Below the pieces are notes generated by a model. It searched no databases, had not been told where the DNA came from, and was given only the letters and a program-made list of their open reading frames with translations. From the NCBI RefSeq assembly GCF_964031245.1, contig NZ_OZ035017.1, positions 403,402-467,401 of the forward strand: a stretch of DNA of 64,000 nt, in the 5' to 3' direction. The position numbers and the translations under genes were made by a program. Origin of the DNA: Rickettsiella endosymbiont of Miltochrista miniata (GTDB lineage: Bacteria > Pseudomonadota > Gammaproteobacteria > Diplorickettsiales > Diplorickettsiaceae). Of the stretch, positions 34,247 through 45,012 are shown piece after piece; the first letter of the stretch is position 1, and every line of letters begins with the position of its first letter.

Positions 34247-36181
34247 CTATTCTTGATCGAGGAAACTACGTAAGGGTTCTGAACGCGTAGGATGGCGTAG
34301 TTTACGTAATGCCTTAGCTTCAATTTGTCGAATACGTTCACGTGTTACGTCAAATTGTTTGCCTACCTCTTCCAACGTGTGATCGGTATTCATGTCGATA
34401 CCAAAGCGCATGCGTAATACTTTTGCTTCGCGCGGTGTGAGCGATGCAAGAACTCGCTGTGCGGTTTCTCGTAGACCTTCGATGGTAGCGGCATCGATAG
34501 GCGATAGGGCGGTTGCGTCTTCTATAAAATCACCTAAATGGGAATCACCATCTTCATCACCAATGGGTGTTTCCATGGAAATGGGTTCTTTAGCAATCTT
34601 AAGAATTTTACGGATTTTATCTTCAGGTAAGCCCATTTTTTTACTGAGATCTTCCGGGGATGGTTCTTTCCCTGTTGCTTGTAATATTTGGCGCGAAATA
34701 CGATTCAGCTTATTAATGGTTTCGATCATATGCACCGGAATACGGATAGTCCGTGCTTGATCGGCAATAGAGCGGGTGATGGCTTGCCGTATCCACCAAG
34801 TGGCATAGGTTGAAAATTTATAGCCGCGGCGATATTCAAATTTATCCACGGCTTTCATTAAACCTATATTACCTTCTTGAATTAAATCAAGAAATTGCAA
34901 GCCACGGTTGGTATATTTTTTGGCGATAGAAATAACGAGTCGTAAATTGGCTTCGACCATTTCTTTTTTTGCACGTCGAGCCTTAGCTTCTCCTGCTGAC
35001 ATTTGGCGATTGATTTCTTTGATTTCAGCTATGGTCATGCCTATGGTCTTTTCTAACTCACGCAACTTATTTTGCGCGGAGGTGACAGGGATGTGCAAAG
35101 ATTTTAAAGCTTGTGAATAACTTTTTTTAGCATTGATATGTTTTTTGAGGAAATTTTCATTGGTCTCGTTTTTGGGAAAAGTACTAATGAAAAGTTGGCG
35201 TGGCATTTTAGCTTCATTAATACATAAACGCATGATGACACGTTCTTGAATGCGAACTTTTTCTAATAGATCACGCATTTTGCGCGTCAATTTATCAAGC
35301 TGACGTGGGATTAATTTAAATTTAGTAAACGCATCGGCTAATAAGGCGGCTTGTTTTAAGGCTTTTTTATCGTGGCGACCGTGTTTTTTTTGCGTAGCAA
35401 TATAGGCTTCGTAGAGCGTTTTTAATTCGGCAAAACGAGTATGTGCTAGTTCTGGGTCGGGTCCGCCTTCCAGTTCACCAAATCCTTCATCATCATCTGT
35501 TGCACCGGTTTTAGCTTTGATTTCATCGCTATCGTCATCGGTATCTTTATCATCAATACTTTTAATTTCACTAAAACCTTCGTCGTCTGCTTCAGTTTCA
35601 GGAGCGATATTTTTTCCGGGTGGTAATTCGAGTGGTATGGATAGTTCTTCTAAGTCGAGGAATCCACTAATAATGTCATTTAAGCGGATTTCTTGTTGCT
35701 CATAACGGACGAAATCACTCAGTATATCGAAAACATTTTCTGGATATTGAGTGAGTGCAGTGAGTATTGCTTGCAAACCTTCTTCAATACGTTTGGCAAG
35801 TTTAATTTCGCCTTCGCGCGTGAGTAATTCAACGGTGCCCATTTCACGCATATACATACGCACTGGATCCGTTGTCCGTCCTAATTCGGCCGCGATATTG
35901 CCAAGCATATTAGTATTTTCTGAGCTGCTTTCTTCTTCCGATGAGCTGCTGGCTATACTCGAAGAGAGTAAAGTCTCCATGTCGGGCGGAACTTCATAAA
36001 CAGGTATGCCGATATCATTCAGCATCAAGATAATTTCATCAAGCTGCAGTTGCTCTTGCTCGGCTTCAGAGATAATATCTTCCAACAGATGGTCATTGAT
36101 TTCAGCGTAAGTGACAAATCCTTGCTTTTTACCGTGTGCAATAAGCTCTCGTAAACGGGATTGTTGTTGTTCGAAATCCAT
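34247..36181 (-). CDS. rpoD: RNA polymerase primary sigma factor RpoD
   Basis: A 644-residue sigma-70. N-terminal region 1.1 (about 1-80), an acidic non-conserved region (about 180-250 with EDDEG-type runs), region 2 ([20 protein letters not shown] at about 445-470) and region 4.2 ([20 protein letters not shown] near the C-terminus) are all present. It directs core polymerase to housekeeping promoters. GAGGT lies ten bases before the ATG. dnaG is not adjacent here. It is divergent from folKP. Confidence 0.96.
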   Translation of the reverse strand: MDFEQQQSRLRELIAHGKKQGFVTYAEINDHLLEDIISEAEQEQLQLDEIILMLNDIGIPVYEVPPDMETLLSSSIASSSSEEESSSENTNMLGNIAAELGRTTDPVRMYMREMGTVELLTREGEIKLAKRIEEGLQAILTALTQYPENVFDILSDFVRYEQQEIRLNDIISGFLDLEELSIPLELPPGKNIAPETEADDEGFSEIKSIDDKDTDDDSDEIKAKTGATDDDEGFGELEGGPDPELAHTRFAELKTLYEAYIATQKKHGRHDKKALKQAALLADAFTKFKLIPRQLDKLTRKMRDLLEKVRIQERVIMRLCINEAKMPRQLFISTFPKNETNENFLKKHINAKKSYSQALKSLHIPVTSAQNKLRELEKTIGMTIAEIKEINRQMSAGEAKARRAKKEMVEANLRLVISIAKKYTNRGLQFLDLIQEGNIGLMKAVDKFEYRRGYKFSTYATWWIRQAITRSIADQARTIRIPVHMIETINKLNRISRQILQATGKEPSPEDLSKKMGLPEDKIRKILKIAKEPISMETPIGDEDGDSHLGDFIEDATALSPIDAATIEGLRETAQRVLASLTPREAKVLRMRFGIDMNTDHTLEEVGKQFDVTRERIRQIEAKALRKLRHPTRSEPLRSFLDQE

Positions 36182-36287
36182 AGCTGCGCATGACCTCTTG
36201 GGAAAGTAATAATTTTATTATATACCTAATTAAGATAAACCTATAAACCTTTAACGTCGAAAAGGCAAGCCCTTTAAGGCAAAAAAT

Positions 36288-37631
36288 ATGCTAATACTCA
36301 GTTTAGGTACAAACTTAGGCGATAGTTTAAATAACCTACGCTTAGGCCTGCAATTATTACAAAAATCACAGAAGATTGCACCTTTACAAATTTCTCCTCT
36401 TTATAGCTCATCAGCACTACTCCCTGCCTATGCGCCAGTGGCGTGGAATAAGCCTTTTTTAAATCTAGCGGTTGTTTGTGAGACAGAGCTGTCTCCATTA
36501 GAGGTACTAAAGCTTATTAAACAAATAGAACGACAGCTAGGTAGGGAAGAAAGCCAGCGTTGGGCGCCACGAGTTATCGATATTGATATTTTGGCCTGGG
36601 ATAATTGCGTGATTGATCAAATAGGTCTAAAAATACCCCATGCTGAACTATTATCTAGGCCTTTTGCTTTATGGCCATTGCTAGATTTATGGCCAGATTG
36701 GCAGCATCCAACCGCGGAATTTGCGGACATATTACAGCGTTGGGGTTCACGTTATACCGGCGAGCTAGCGCCCTGTGGAACTAAACAACTCCCACATCGT
36801 TTAGAAGGAAGTGCTTTAGTTGGGATATTAAATATAACGCCCGATTCGTTTTCTGATGGCGGTAAATTTATAACTGTACCCAATGCATTGGCTCAAGCGG
36901 AAAAATTAGTACGTGAAGGAGCTGAAGTTTTGGATATAGGAGCCGAATCGACGCGTCCAGGTGCTACGCCTGTTTTACCAGAAACCGAGTGGGCATTATT
37001 AGAGCCCGTTTTAATAGCATTAAAAGAGCAGTGCAAACAATGGGCGTTTAAACCCAAGTTGAGTATTGATACACGGCATCATAGCGTTGCAGAAAAAGCC
37101 ATGCAGTTGGATATAGACTGGATTAATGATGTGAGTGGGTTTGTCGATCCGAACATGCGCGCGTTAGCGGCAGGTAGCTCGGTGAAATGTGTGGTGATGC
37201 ACAATCTTGGCGTTCCAGCGCAGAAAAATGTTGTATTAGCTGCGTATCCTAATATCTTTGAACAAATATTGAATTGGACTGAACAACGTTTCGATGAATT
37301 GCTCGATGTCGGTGTTGATGCTAGCCAACTTATCTTCGATGTTGGCATCGGTTTTGGCAAAACATCCCAACAATCCATTTTTTTGTTAAAAAATATCAAA
37401 CAATTTCGTCGTTTAAATTGTCCTTTATTGGTAGGGCATTCACGAAAATCTTTTCTAAATTTGATAACAGAAAAACCTTTTCCAGACCGAGATTTTGAGA
37501 CTGCGATGGTGTCCTATCAGTTGGCAGCACAGGGCGTAGATTACTTGCGTGTGCATAATGTCGGTTTAAATGCTGAGGCAATTGCCATGGCAAGACAACT
37601 TATTTCTGCAGAAGAGTTAGTCACTGCATAA
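36288..37631 (+). CDS. folKP: FolK-FolP fusion (HPPK and dihydropteroate synthase)
   Basis: A 447-residue bifunctional protein. Residues 1-160 are 6-hydroxymethyl-7,8-dihydropterin pyrophosphokinase (ILSLGTNLGDSLNNLRLGL ... RWAPRVIDIDIL). Residues about 180-440 are dihydropteroate synthase, with LVGILNITPDSFSDGG, GAESTRPGA and LVGHSRKSFLN as pterin and sulfonamide-binding segments. They are separate genes in most gammaproteobacteria. The enzyme catalyses two consecutive folate steps, perhaps channelling pterin pyrophosphate. It reads divergently from rpoD. Confidence 0.93.
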   Translation: MLILSLGTNLGDSLNNLRLGLQLLQKSQKIAPLQISPLYSSSALLPAYAPVAWNKPFLNLAVVCETELSPLEVLKLIKQIERQLGREESQRWAPRVIDIDILAWDNCVIDQIGLKIPHAELLSRPFALWPLLDLWPDWQHPTAEFADILQRWGSRYTGELAPCGTKQLPHRLEGSALVGILNITPDSFSDGGKFITVPNALAQAEKLVREGAEVLDIGAESTRPGATPVLPETEWALLEPVLIALKEQCKQWAFKPKLSIDTRHHSVAEKAMQLDIDWINDVSGFVDPNMRALAAGSSVKCVVMHNLGVPAQKNVVLAAYPNIFEQILNWTEQRFDELLDVGVDASQLIFDVGIGFGKTSQQSIFLLKNIKQFRRLNCPLLVGHSRKSFLNLITEKPFPDRDFETAMVSYQLAAQGVDYLRVHNVGLNAEAIAMARQLISAEELVTA

Positions 37632-37715
37632 GCAGAGAAATAAAGCAATTGCTACGAGAAAGATCCAAAAATTTCTTGAATTAAACAATAATAAAAAATA
37701 ATATAGAAAATTACC

Positions 37716-37798
37716 GTCATGGCGAGCGAATGTAATGAGCGTGGCCATCCAGTCGGTAGTTTCCTAGATTGTCGCGCGCTCCGCGCTCGCAATGCGAG
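37716..37798. repeat. Dispersed palindromic repeat, copy 2
   Basis: Bases 37716-37751 match 25749-25784 exactly over 36 bases; the inner part differs, then CGCGCTCGCAATGCGAG closes the inverted repeat. It lies between convergent folKP and gcvPB. I see no open frame. Confidence 0.8.
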
Positions 37799-37820
37799 AG
37801 ATTTCTATAGATAATGATGA

Positions 37821-39272
37821 TTAACTTTCCCAGGTCAGATCTAATTCTCGTACTGCTTTTACATCATCTAAACGTTGATGACTTAAATGATGCGGTGCAT
37901 TTTTTAAAAAAGTTGGATTTTCTTTTGCTTCAGCAAGGATCTTTTCCATAGCCATTATAAATTGATCTAATTCTTGTTTTGACTCTGTTTCGCTAGGTTC
38001 TATCAATAAACATTCTGGAACGAGTAGAGGAAAATAGGTCGTTGGGGCATGAAAACCAAAATCAAGTAAACGTTTACCCACGTCCATCGCGGTGACATTA
38101 AATTGTTTAGCTAAAGTTTTTAATGTCAAAATAAACTCATGACTGGCGCGACGTTGGGGAAAAGCGGGAATATATCCAATCAGTTGTAGTCGTTTAAGTA
38201 AATAATTGGCATTGAGCGTGGCAAATTCTGACACGCGTTTTAGACCATCGCGACCTAATAAACGGGCATAGATATAGGCGCGTAAAAGAATACCAGTATT
38301 ACCCATAAACGTGGATAAGCGACCAATGCTTTGTGGCCGATCGTTTAAGTTGAGCCAACGATAGTGATTATTTTCATAAGTGACCATTGGAATAGGTAGA
38401 AAGGGTAGGAGACGTTCTCCAACAGCAACAGGTCCGGCACCCGGACCACCACCACCGTGAGGAGTGGCAAAGGTTTTATGTAAGTTGAGATGCATGACAT
38501 CAAAGCCCATATCGCCAGGCCGAACTTTTCCTAATATCGCATTCAGGTTAGCTCCATCATAATAAAGTAATCCGCCTGCTTGATGAATGATGTTAGCAAT
38601 CTGCTCAATTTGTCTTTCAAATATTCCTAAAGTCGAAGGGTTAGTTAACATAATTCCCGCAGTATGCGGTCCAACCGCAGCCTGCAATGCAGCTAAATCT
38701 AAATCACCTTCAAGATTGGTTGGAATTTCACGGACTTTATAACCACACATGACCGCAGAAGCAGGATTGGTACCATGTGCGGCATCAGGAATCAGAAATT
38801 CGTTTCTAGTGTGATCATTACGTGAAGTATGGTAGGCCTTGATCATGGCAACACCGGCAAATTCACCTTGCGCACCCGCCATGGGTGTCAGCGAAACACC
38901 GGACATACCGGTTATATCTTTTAAAATCTCTTGAAATTCATACAAGCAATGTAAAGTGCCTTGACAACTTTCTTCGGCTAATAAAGGGTGTTGATTAAGA
39001 AAGGCAGGCAATGATGCCAAACGATGTACACCACGTGGATTGTACTTCATGGTACAGGATCCTAATGGATAGAAATTTGTATCGATGGAGAAGTTTTTTT
39101 GTGACAGACGAGTAAAATGTCGTACCACTTGTAATTCAGAAACTTCCGGCAGAGAAATTTTTGTTTTACGTAATAAATTTTCAGTTAGTGAAGAAAATTT
39201 ATTACATTGTAAATTGGAAGGAATTTGCGCTTTTGCAGTACGACCTGGTTGACTCAATTCAAAAATAAGCAT
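37821..39272 (-). CDS. gcvPB: Glycine dehydrogenase (decarboxylating) subunit 2
   Basis: A 483-residue PLP enzyme, the C-terminal half-equivalent of P-protein. The Schiff-base Lys lies in [19 protein letters not shown]. The two-subunit form (with gcvPA) is the split type known in Legionella, Coxiella, Gram-positives and archaea. With GcvPA it decarboxylates glycine and passes the aminomethyl group to GcvH. Starts eight bases after the gcvPA stop. Confidence 0.95.
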   Translation of the reverse strand: MLIFELSQPGRTAKAQIPSNLQCNKFSSLTENLLRKTKISLPEVSELQVVRHFTRLSQKNFSIDTNFYPLGSCTMKYNPRGVHRLASLPAFLNQHPLLAEESCQGTLHCLYEFQEILKDITGMSGVSLTPMAGAQGEFAGVAMIKAYHTSRNDHTRNEFLIPDAAHGTNPASAVMCGYKVREIPTNLEGDLDLAALQAAVGPHTAGIMLTNPSTLGIFERQIEQIANIIHQAGGLLYYDGANLNAILGKVRPGDMGFDVMHLNLHKTFATPHGGGGPGAGPVAVGERLLPFLPIPMVTYENNHYRWLNLNDRPQSIGRLSTFMGNTGILLRAYIYARLLGRDGLKRVSEFATLNANYLLKRLQLIGYIPAFPQRRASHEFILTLKTLAKQFNVTAMDVGKRLLDFGFHAPTTYFPLLVPECLLIEPSETESKQELDQFIMAMEKILAEAKENPTFLKNAPHHLSHQRLDDVKAVRELDLTWES

Positions 39273-39280
39273 AAAAATTT

Positions 39281-40648
39281 TTACGGTAATGGTCGAAGTA
39301 ATTTCGATAATTCTTGTTGATAAAAGTTTAAATCAATTAAGTTTTTGGTTTCGGTAACACAAATTAATAAAGCATGGCCTAATTCAGGATAGGATGTTGA
39401 TAGATCATAGCCTCCGTGTATTCCAACGGTTGCTAAATCGTGTAATAACCCAGGAACCGGTTTAGGTAAACGAATAACAAACTCGTGAAAAAATGGGCTA
39501 CTGAAAATTAATTCAACATCAGGTATTTGGGTTAATCGATCGGCAAGTAGTTGAGTAAGGTGATGGGACGTCGAAGCAACTTGCTGTAAACCCATGGGCC
39601 CTAATAGACTCATATAAATCGTTGCTGCGGTAACTAATAAACCCTGATTAGTGCATATATTTGAAGTGGCTTTCGCACGGCGTATGTGTTGTTCGCGAGC
39701 TTGTAAGGTTAACGTAAATCCCGGCTTTCCGTTTTTATCTACTGTACGACCGACAATGCGGCCTGGCATTTGTCGTAGCCATTCTTTTTTACAACACATA
39801 AAACCAAAATAAGGGCCACCACCTGCCAGTGGTACACCGAGTGCTTGTCCTTCCCCGCAGACGATATCAGCGCCTTGCTTGCCCCAACTTCCAGGTTCTT
39901 TAAGTAAAGCCAAACTAATCGGATTGGTGACTGCAATAACAAAAGCTTGTTGCGCATGCGCCCAATCAGTTAATTGATCAACTTCTTCCAAAGAACCAAA
40001 AAAATTAGGTTGTGGGATGACTAAAGCGCAAATATCTTGTTGTTTCCAGTTTTCAAGCGTGGACAGCAATGTCTTACCTTGTTCTGGACAATAAGCCAGT
40101 TCTATGAGTTCAATCGCTTGTTGAGTAACAATAGCTTGTAAGGTTTGTCGATAATGAGGATGTAAGCTGCGTGGGATTAGAATTTTCGCTGATTGCGTTT
40201 TTTTATTGGCTCTAACAGCCATCAAAACTGCTTCTGCCAAAGCAGAGGCACCATCGTAAAGCGAAGCATTGGAGTAGTCCATGCCAGTCAGACTTGCCAT
40301 CATGGTTTGATATTCGTAGATCAGTTGTAACGTTCCTTGACTTGCTTCCGCTTGATAAGGCGTATAAGCCGTCATAAATTCGCCACGGCTAGTAATATCC
40401 CAAACTGCAGCAGGGATATGATGCTCGTATGCACCGGCACCAATAAAACAAAGCCCTTTTTTATTTTCTTGGCCACGTTGTTCTGTTATACGTGTCATTT
40501 CTATTTCATTTAAACCTGCAGGAATATGATTTAATTCTGCGGTTTTTAAATGTAATGGAATTTCATCAAATAGATCGTCGATCTTATGTACACCTAATGT
40601 AGCCAACATCTCTTGTACTTCGACATCGGTATGAGGAATAAATGGCAT
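39281..40648 (-). CDS. gcvPA: Glycine dehydrogenase (decarboxylating) subunit 1
   Basis: I start at ATG 40648 ([15 protein letters not shown]), one base after the gcvH stop; the frame extends further, but inside gcvH. The 455-residue product has the family features [16 protein letters not shown] and [17 protein letters not shown]. It lacks the PLP Lys, which is in the GcvPB subunit. It forms the alpha part of the heterodimeric P-protein. Translational coupling with gcvH is likely. Confidence 0.95.
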   Translation of the reverse strand: MPFIPHTDVEVQEMLATLGVHKIDDLFDEIPLHLKTAELNHIPAGLNEIEMTRITEQRGQENKKGLCFIGAGAYEHHIPAAVWDITSRGEFMTAYTPYQAEASQGTLQLIYEYQTMMASLTGMDYSNASLYDGASALAEAVLMAVRANKKTQSAKILIPRSLHPHYRQTLQAIVTQQAIELIELAYCPEQGKTLLSTLENWKQQDICALVIPQPNFFGSLEEVDQLTDWAHAQQAFVIAVTNPISLALLKEPGSWGKQGADIVCGEGQALGVPLAGGGPYFGFMCCKKEWLRQMPGRIVGRTVDKNGKPGFTLTLQAREQHIRRAKATSNICTNQGLLVTAATIYMSLLGPMGLQQVASTSHHLTQLLADRLTQIPDVELIFSSPFFHEFVIRLPKPVPGLLHDLATVGIHGGYDLSTSYPELGHALLICVTETKNLIDLNFYQQELSKLLRPLP

Positions 40649-40649
40649 G

Positions 40650-41042
40650 TCAGGCCTCAACCAAAATTTGTTGCTCGTAAGTGGCAAAATCCAATAAATT
40701 TTCTAATTCATTTGCATCGGAAAATTGAAGTCGAAATAACCATCCCTCTCCGTACGAGTCAGCGTTGATGAGTTCAGGTGACTCACTCAGTAAGGTATTA
40801 ATTTCAGTGACTATGCCTGACAGAGGTGCATAAACATCCGCTGCAGCTTTTACAGATTCTAAAACACAGGCTTCTTCGCTTTGCTTTAAAATCTTTTTAA
40901 TGGCAGGTAATTCAACATAGACAATATCGCCTAACAATTCTTGGGCGTGTGCGGTAATTCCAACGCAAACAATATTATTATCTTCGAGTCGAAGCCACTC
41001 ATGCGTAGTCGTATATTTTAGGAATTCGGGTAGTTTTTTCAT
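40650..41042 (-). CDS. gcvH: Glycine cleavage system H protein
   Basis: A 130-residue lipoyl carrier. The lipoylated Lys is in [37 protein letters not shown] precedes it, as in all GcvH. It shuttles the aminomethyl group from P-protein to GcvT and its lipoyl arm is reoxidised by dihydrolipoamide dehydrogenase, not encoded nearby. It is second in the gcvT-H-PA-PB operon. Confidence 0.95.
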   Translation of the reverse strand: MKKLPEFLKYTTTHEWLRLEDNNIVCVGITAHAQELLGDIVYVELPAIKKILKQSEEACVLESVKAAADVYAPLSGIVTEINTLLSESPELINADSYGEGWLFRLQFSDANELENLLDFATYEQQILVEA

Positions 41043-41069
41043 GGTAATTACTCTTTAATAAATTCAATT

Positions 41070-42158
41070 TTAAATGAAAGTTTTCTTTCCTTTTCGTATA
41101 AAGGGAGGTTTAATGATGCGTGCTTGATATTGTTTGCTGCCCATGATGACATCACAATAATCTTCGTTATGTGAGTAAGGTATTCTAGCAAAAGCGATAG
41201 AATTGCCTAAAGTGGGAGAATAACTGCCACTGGTAATTTCACCTTCTCCTTCAGAAGTAATAATCTTTTGATGGTTACGTAAGATACGACCTTTTTCTTC
41301 TAGTACTAAACCCACTAATTTACGTGTTAAATTTTCTTGCTGTTTGACTAACGCTAGTCGTCCTATAAAATCTCGATCGATAGGATCCCAGGCAATTGTC
41401 CATGCTAGATTGGATTCTAAAGGAGTTGTAGTGACATCCATATCAGAACCATGCAAATTCAATCCGGCTTCTAGACGCAAGGTATCTCGTGCACCTAATC
41501 CACAAGGTTTGTTACCACATGCAATTAAACGCTGCCAGAAATCTTCAGCTTCTTGTATGGGTAAGATCACTTCTAATCCATCTTCACCGGTATAACCGGT
41601 TCTGGCGATACACCAATTATCTTGCTGAACACAGTAAAAAGGTTTTAAATCTTTAATCAGGGATTGCTGACTTGCGCTAAATGCTTTACTTGCTTTTGAA
41701 ATGGCATGAGGGCCTTGGATAGCGATAATCGCAAGATCGGTACGCTCGACTATAGAGAGAGAGGAATAATGCTGGGCTTGGTTTTTCATCCAGTCTAGAT
41801 CGGATAGGCGATTTCCTGCATTGATGACTACGCGATAAAGTTGTTGCGAAAGCTGATAAACGATTAAATCATCCAAAATGCCACCTGCATTATTTAGCAT
41901 GCAGGTATATAAAGCTTTTCCTGGGATGAGACGCTGTGGATTATTTGCCAATAAAAAACTGAGGTAATGAATCGCATTTTCCCCAGCAATATCTACAGCT
42001 AACATATGCGAAACATCAAATAAACCGCTGTCTTGCCTGACTACGTGATGCTCTTGTATTTGCGAGCCATAATGCAGAGGCATTTGCCAGCCTGCAAAAT
42101 TGACGAGTATTGCCCCATTTTTTTTATGTTGTCCATGCAGAACTGTTTTATTTTCCAT
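41070..42158 (-). CDS. gcvT: Aminomethyltransferase, glycine cleavage T protein
   Basis: A 362-residue enzyme with FAGWQMPLHYGSQIQEHHVV and LFDVSHM at the N-terminus and GYTGEDGLEV and LGARDTLRLEAGLNLHGSDM in the tetrahydrofolate domain. It transfers the one-carbon unit from lipoyl-bound aminomethyl to tetrahydrofolate, giving methylene-THF and ammonia. First gene of the operon. I could not recognise a glycine riboswitch in the 112-bp upstream region. Confidence 0.95.
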   Translation of the reverse strand: MENKTVLHGQHKKNGAILVNFAGWQMPLHYGSQIQEHHVVRQDSGLFDVSHMLAVDIAGENAIHYLSFLLANNPQRLIPGKALYTCMLNNAGGILDDLIVYQLSQQLYRVVINAGNRLSDLDWMKNQAQHYSSLSIVERTDLAIIAIQGPHAISKASKAFSASQQSLIKDLKPFYCVQQDNWCIARTGYTGEDGLEVILPIQEAEDFWQRLIACGNKPCGLGARDTLRLEAGLNLHGSDMDVTTTPLESNLAWTIAWDPIDRDFIGRLALVKQQENLTRKLVGLVLEEKGRILRNHQKIITSEGEGEITSGSYSPTLGNSIAFARIPYSHNEDYCDVIMGSKQYQARIIKPPFIRKGKKTFI

Positions 42159-42270
42159 TACGCTGCCACTTGATAAGTTTTCAATACCTAATTATAACTT
42201 GTGGGCGATAAATTACTACTCTTCATATTTGAAGATTTTGCGTTAATCTTGGATAAGTTGCTGGGAAAAA

Positions 42271-43137
42271 TTAATTCAAATGCGACAAAATGCCATCTAA
42301 TTCTTCTAAACTATTATAGTGGATGATGAGCTGGCCTTTTCCTTTCGTCGTTTGCTTAAAATAGACTTTGGCACCTAAGGTTTCGGATAGTTTACGTTCA
42401 AGTTGTTGTACATCAGTATCAACTTTTAATGGAGTGTTTGCATCTGGCTTAATAAAGGAAGCGTTTTGTACTAAGCGTTCTGCTTCGCGAACAGATAATT
42501 TATTTTTTACAATTTTTTCAGCCGCTTGAATTTGTAGGTTACCTGAAAGACCTAACAAAGCTCTGGCGTGACCCATTTCAATTTGACCTTGCTGCAATAA
42601 AAGTTTTATTTGTGGGGCTAAACCTAACAAACGTAGTAAATTAGTAATGGTGGTTCGCGAGCGACCTAAGGTTTTGGCAATTTCTTGATGGGTTAATTTG
42701 AATTCGGTAATAAGTCGTTGTATACCTTCTGCTTCTTCCAATGGATTCAGATCTTGACGCTGAATATTTTCAATCAGAGAGATGGCAAGTGCCGTTTCGT
42801 CGGAGATTACTTTGATTAATACCGGTACTTCATTCAGGTTAGCAAGTTGAGCCGCGCGCCAACGACGTTCGCCGGCAATAATCTCATAACAATTTCCACC
42901 AATAAGACGTACGACGATAGGGTTGATGATGCCTTGTGTGCGAATTGAATTAGCTAAATCTTCTAATGCTTCTTGAGCAAATTCTCTTCTAGGTTGATAA
43001 CGACCGGCTTGTAACCACTCAATCGGTAAATGGCGTAATTCTTCTTTGTGTGGTTTGACTGTTTGCACTAAATCTTCAAAGGGTTGACCACTTAATAACA
43101 TGTCAAGATTGCGACCTAAACGTGATTTTTTCATCAT
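42271..43137 (-). CDS. parB: Chromosome partitioning protein ParB
   Basis: A 288-residue ParB. The N-terminal tail (GRNLDMLLSG) is like a ParA-interacting segment. The CTP-binding box is ENIQRQDLNPLEEA, with GERRWRA just upstream and the HTH LTHQEIAKTLGRSRTTITNLLRL. The C-terminus forms the dimer. It loads at parS sites and spreads to segregate the origin. It overlaps parA (ATGA). A second Met is at codon 2. I noticed no parS in this window. Confidence 0.95.
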   Translation of the reverse strand: MMKKSRLGRNLDMLLSGQPFEDLVQTVKPHKEELRHLPIEWLQAGRYQPRREFAQEALEDLANSIRTQGIINPIVVRLIGGNCYEIIAGERRWRAAQLANLNEVPVLIKVISDETALAISLIENIQRQDLNPLEEAEGIQRLITEFKLTHQEIAKTLGRSRTTITNLLRLLGLAPQIKLLLQQGQIEMGHARALLGLSGNLQIQAAEKIVKNKLSVREAERLVQNASFIKPDANTPLKVDTDVQQLERKLSETLGAKVYFKQTTKGKGQLIIHYNSLEELDGILSHLN

Positions 43138-43994
43138 AATACCTGTTCAACAGATGGAGTTTTTTCAAAGTTGGAACGCTTTTTTAAAAAAACGTTTGAG
43201 GGTATCTCTGTAGGAGATCCTACTGAAGGGATAGCGCATCCATCCCGTGTTAATACTTCCTTAGCTAAACTTAAATACGCTTGACTCCCATTTGATTGCG
43301 GGTCATACAATAAAGCAGGTTGTCCATGACTAGGTGCTTCAGCGAGTCGAATATTGCGTGGTATCAGTGTGCTATACATTTTATCTTTAAAATGCGTAAG
43401 TAATTCATCTGAAACTTGTTTGGCTAGACTATTTCGACCATCAAATAATGTACGAAGTATGCCATGGATCTGTAAATGGGGATTAACCGTGGCACGTAAA
43501 CTTTGTAAGGTGTTCATTAGGTTACTTAAGCCTTCTAAAGCAAAATATTCACATTGAACAGGGATGATGACGAAATGAGCGGCCACTAAAGCATTAACAG
43601 TTAGTATATTCAATGACGGAGGGCAATCGAGCAAAATATAATCATAAGCGTCGGCTAATATGCTTAGCTTTTTTTTCAGTGTGTATTCACGTTGTTCGAT
43701 TTTTAATAATTGGATTTCAGTCTGGGTTAAATTTCCTGAGCCAGGAATCAATGTATAATTTGCTGGCGTAACCACTAGACTCTGTTCTATTGGAACTTCA
43801 TCTAAAAGTACTTGGGCAATATGAGGCTCAAGGTCTTTTTGTAAAAGACTACCTGTGGTTGCATTGGCTTGTGGGTCGAGATCAATTAACAGTGTTTTTT
43901 GTTCTAACAAAGCCATCGATGCAGCAAGATTAATACAGGTGGTGGTTTTCCCCACGCCCCCTTTTTGATTTACGATAGCGATAATTTTACCCAT
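43134..43994 (-). CDS. parA: Chromosome partitioning ATPase ParA (Soj)
   Basis: A 286-residue deviant-Walker ATPase: KGGVGKTTTCINLAASMA (P-loop), LLIDLDPQANAT, and YDYILLDCPPSLNILTVNAL, all intact. It positions the ParB-parS complex. A 30-residue extension after the core (about 257-286) is of unclear role. No rsmG/mnmG neighbours are present, so the usual origin-linked context has been lost or lies elsewhere. Confidence 0.95.
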   Translation of the reverse strand: MGKIIAIVNQKGGVGKTTTCINLAASMALLEQKTLLIDLDPQANATTGSLLQKDLEPHIAQVLLDEVPIEQSLVVTPANYTLIPGSGNLTQTEIQLLKIEQREYTLKKKLSILADAYDYILLDCPPSLNILTVNALVAAHFVIIPVQCEYFALEGLSNLMNTLQSLRATVNPHLQIHGILRTLFDGRNSLAKQVSDELLTHFKDKMYSTLIPRNIRLAEAPSHGQPALLYDPQSNGSQAYLSLAKEVLTRDGCAIPSVGSPTEIPSNVFLKKRSNFEKTPSVEQVL

Positions 43995-44136
43995 AGTGTC
44001 CCATAATAGCTTGACAGGTTTGATATAGTATACTCTTCAAACTTGAATTTTTGTCTGTGTTGCCGATTAATTCGCAACTCTCTTCGCGGCACTTGCCAAA
44101 AATCCCATTGCTGTGAGTATAAAAAAAGGGTTTTTC

Positions 44137-45012
44137 ATGTTGAAATTTTTACTAGCCTTAGCCTTACTATTGGCAATCAGCTTTACAACGCCTAGTATAG
44201 CAAAGCCTATCCACATTATCGCTGCCGAGAATTTTTATGGTTCTGTTGCAAAACAAATCGGTGGAGATTTTGTCCAAGTCACCAGCATTCTTAATCAACC
44301 CGATCAAGATCCGCATTTATTTAATTTAACCCCTAGTGTCGCTAAGGTTCTGGAGCGAGGAGATCTGATTATTTATAATGGCTTAGGCTATGATCCTTGG
44401 ATGCAGAATTTATTGAATGTGGGCTCAGGCTCAGTAAGAACCGTTATTTGCGTCGCTGATTTAGTACATAAAAAAGAAGGGGTTAATCCGCATATTTGGT
44501 ATGATCCTGATACTATGCCCGTTTATGCTAAGGCATTGCGTGACTATTTGGTCAAGCATGATCCATTGCATCAAAAAGAATATCAAGTTCACTACCAGCA
44601 GTTTATTGCGCAACAACAAAATTTATGGCGATTGATAAAACAAATTAAGGTTCAGTATCAGGGCAGTTCGGTTATTGCGACAGAACCTGTGTTCGGATAC
44701 ATGGCACAGGCTTTAGGATTTCGTATGCAAGGAATTCCGTTTCAACTCAGTATGATGAATGGAGTCGATCCTAGTCCTAGACAAGTACAAGAGTTTCAAC
44801 GTCAGTTACAACAGCATCGAGTCAAATTAGTATTTTACAATAGCCAAGTGAGTAGTCCTTTAGTGTTGCATTTATTACAACAGGCTAAGTTGTTAGGGAT
44901 TCCTATCGTAGGAGTGATGGAAACTCAACCTGTGCATACTACTTATTATCAGTGGATGCGGGATCAATTAAAACGAGTGGAGCAGGCATTAGATGAACGC
45001 CATCGAATTTAA
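44137..45012 (+). CDS. znuA: Zinc/manganese ABC transporter substrate-binding protein
   Basis: I start at ATG 44137, six bases after AGGG; the GTG upstream is poorer. The 291-residue protein has a signal peptide (LKFLLALALLLAISF). Metal-ligand regions include DPHLF and NPHIWYDPD, with VIATEPVFGYMAQALGF later. It is a cluster A-I binding protein that captures Zn or Mn in the periplasm. It lacks the His-rich loop of E. coli ZnuA. Overlaps znuC by 20 bp. Confidence 0.9.
   Translation: MLKFLLALALLLAISFTTPSIAKPIHIIAAENFYGSVAKQIGGDFVQVTSILNQPDQDPHLFNLTPSVAKVLERGDLIIYNGLGYDPWMQNLLNVGSGSVRTVICVADLVHKKEGVNPHIWYDPDTMPVYAKALRDYLVKHDPLHQKEYQVHYQQFIAQQQNLWRLIKQIKVQYQGSSVIATEPVFGYMAQALGFRMQGIPFQLSMMNGVDPSPRQVQEFQRQLQQHRVKLVFYNSQVSSPLVLHLLQQAKLLGIPIVGVMETQPVHTTYYQWMRDQLKRVEQALDERHRI

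Noticed and set aside
34392-34760. Long antisense frame inside rpoD
   Set aside because: It is an open frame opposite a highly conserved gene, with no ribosome site and no family-like sequence.
42159-42270. Glycine riboswitch upstream of gcvT
   Set aside because: I could not find the conserved core or paired aptamers in the 112 bases.
44011-44034. TTGACA...TATACT as promoter of znuA
   Set aside because: Spacing is 12 bases, too short for a sigma-70 promoter.
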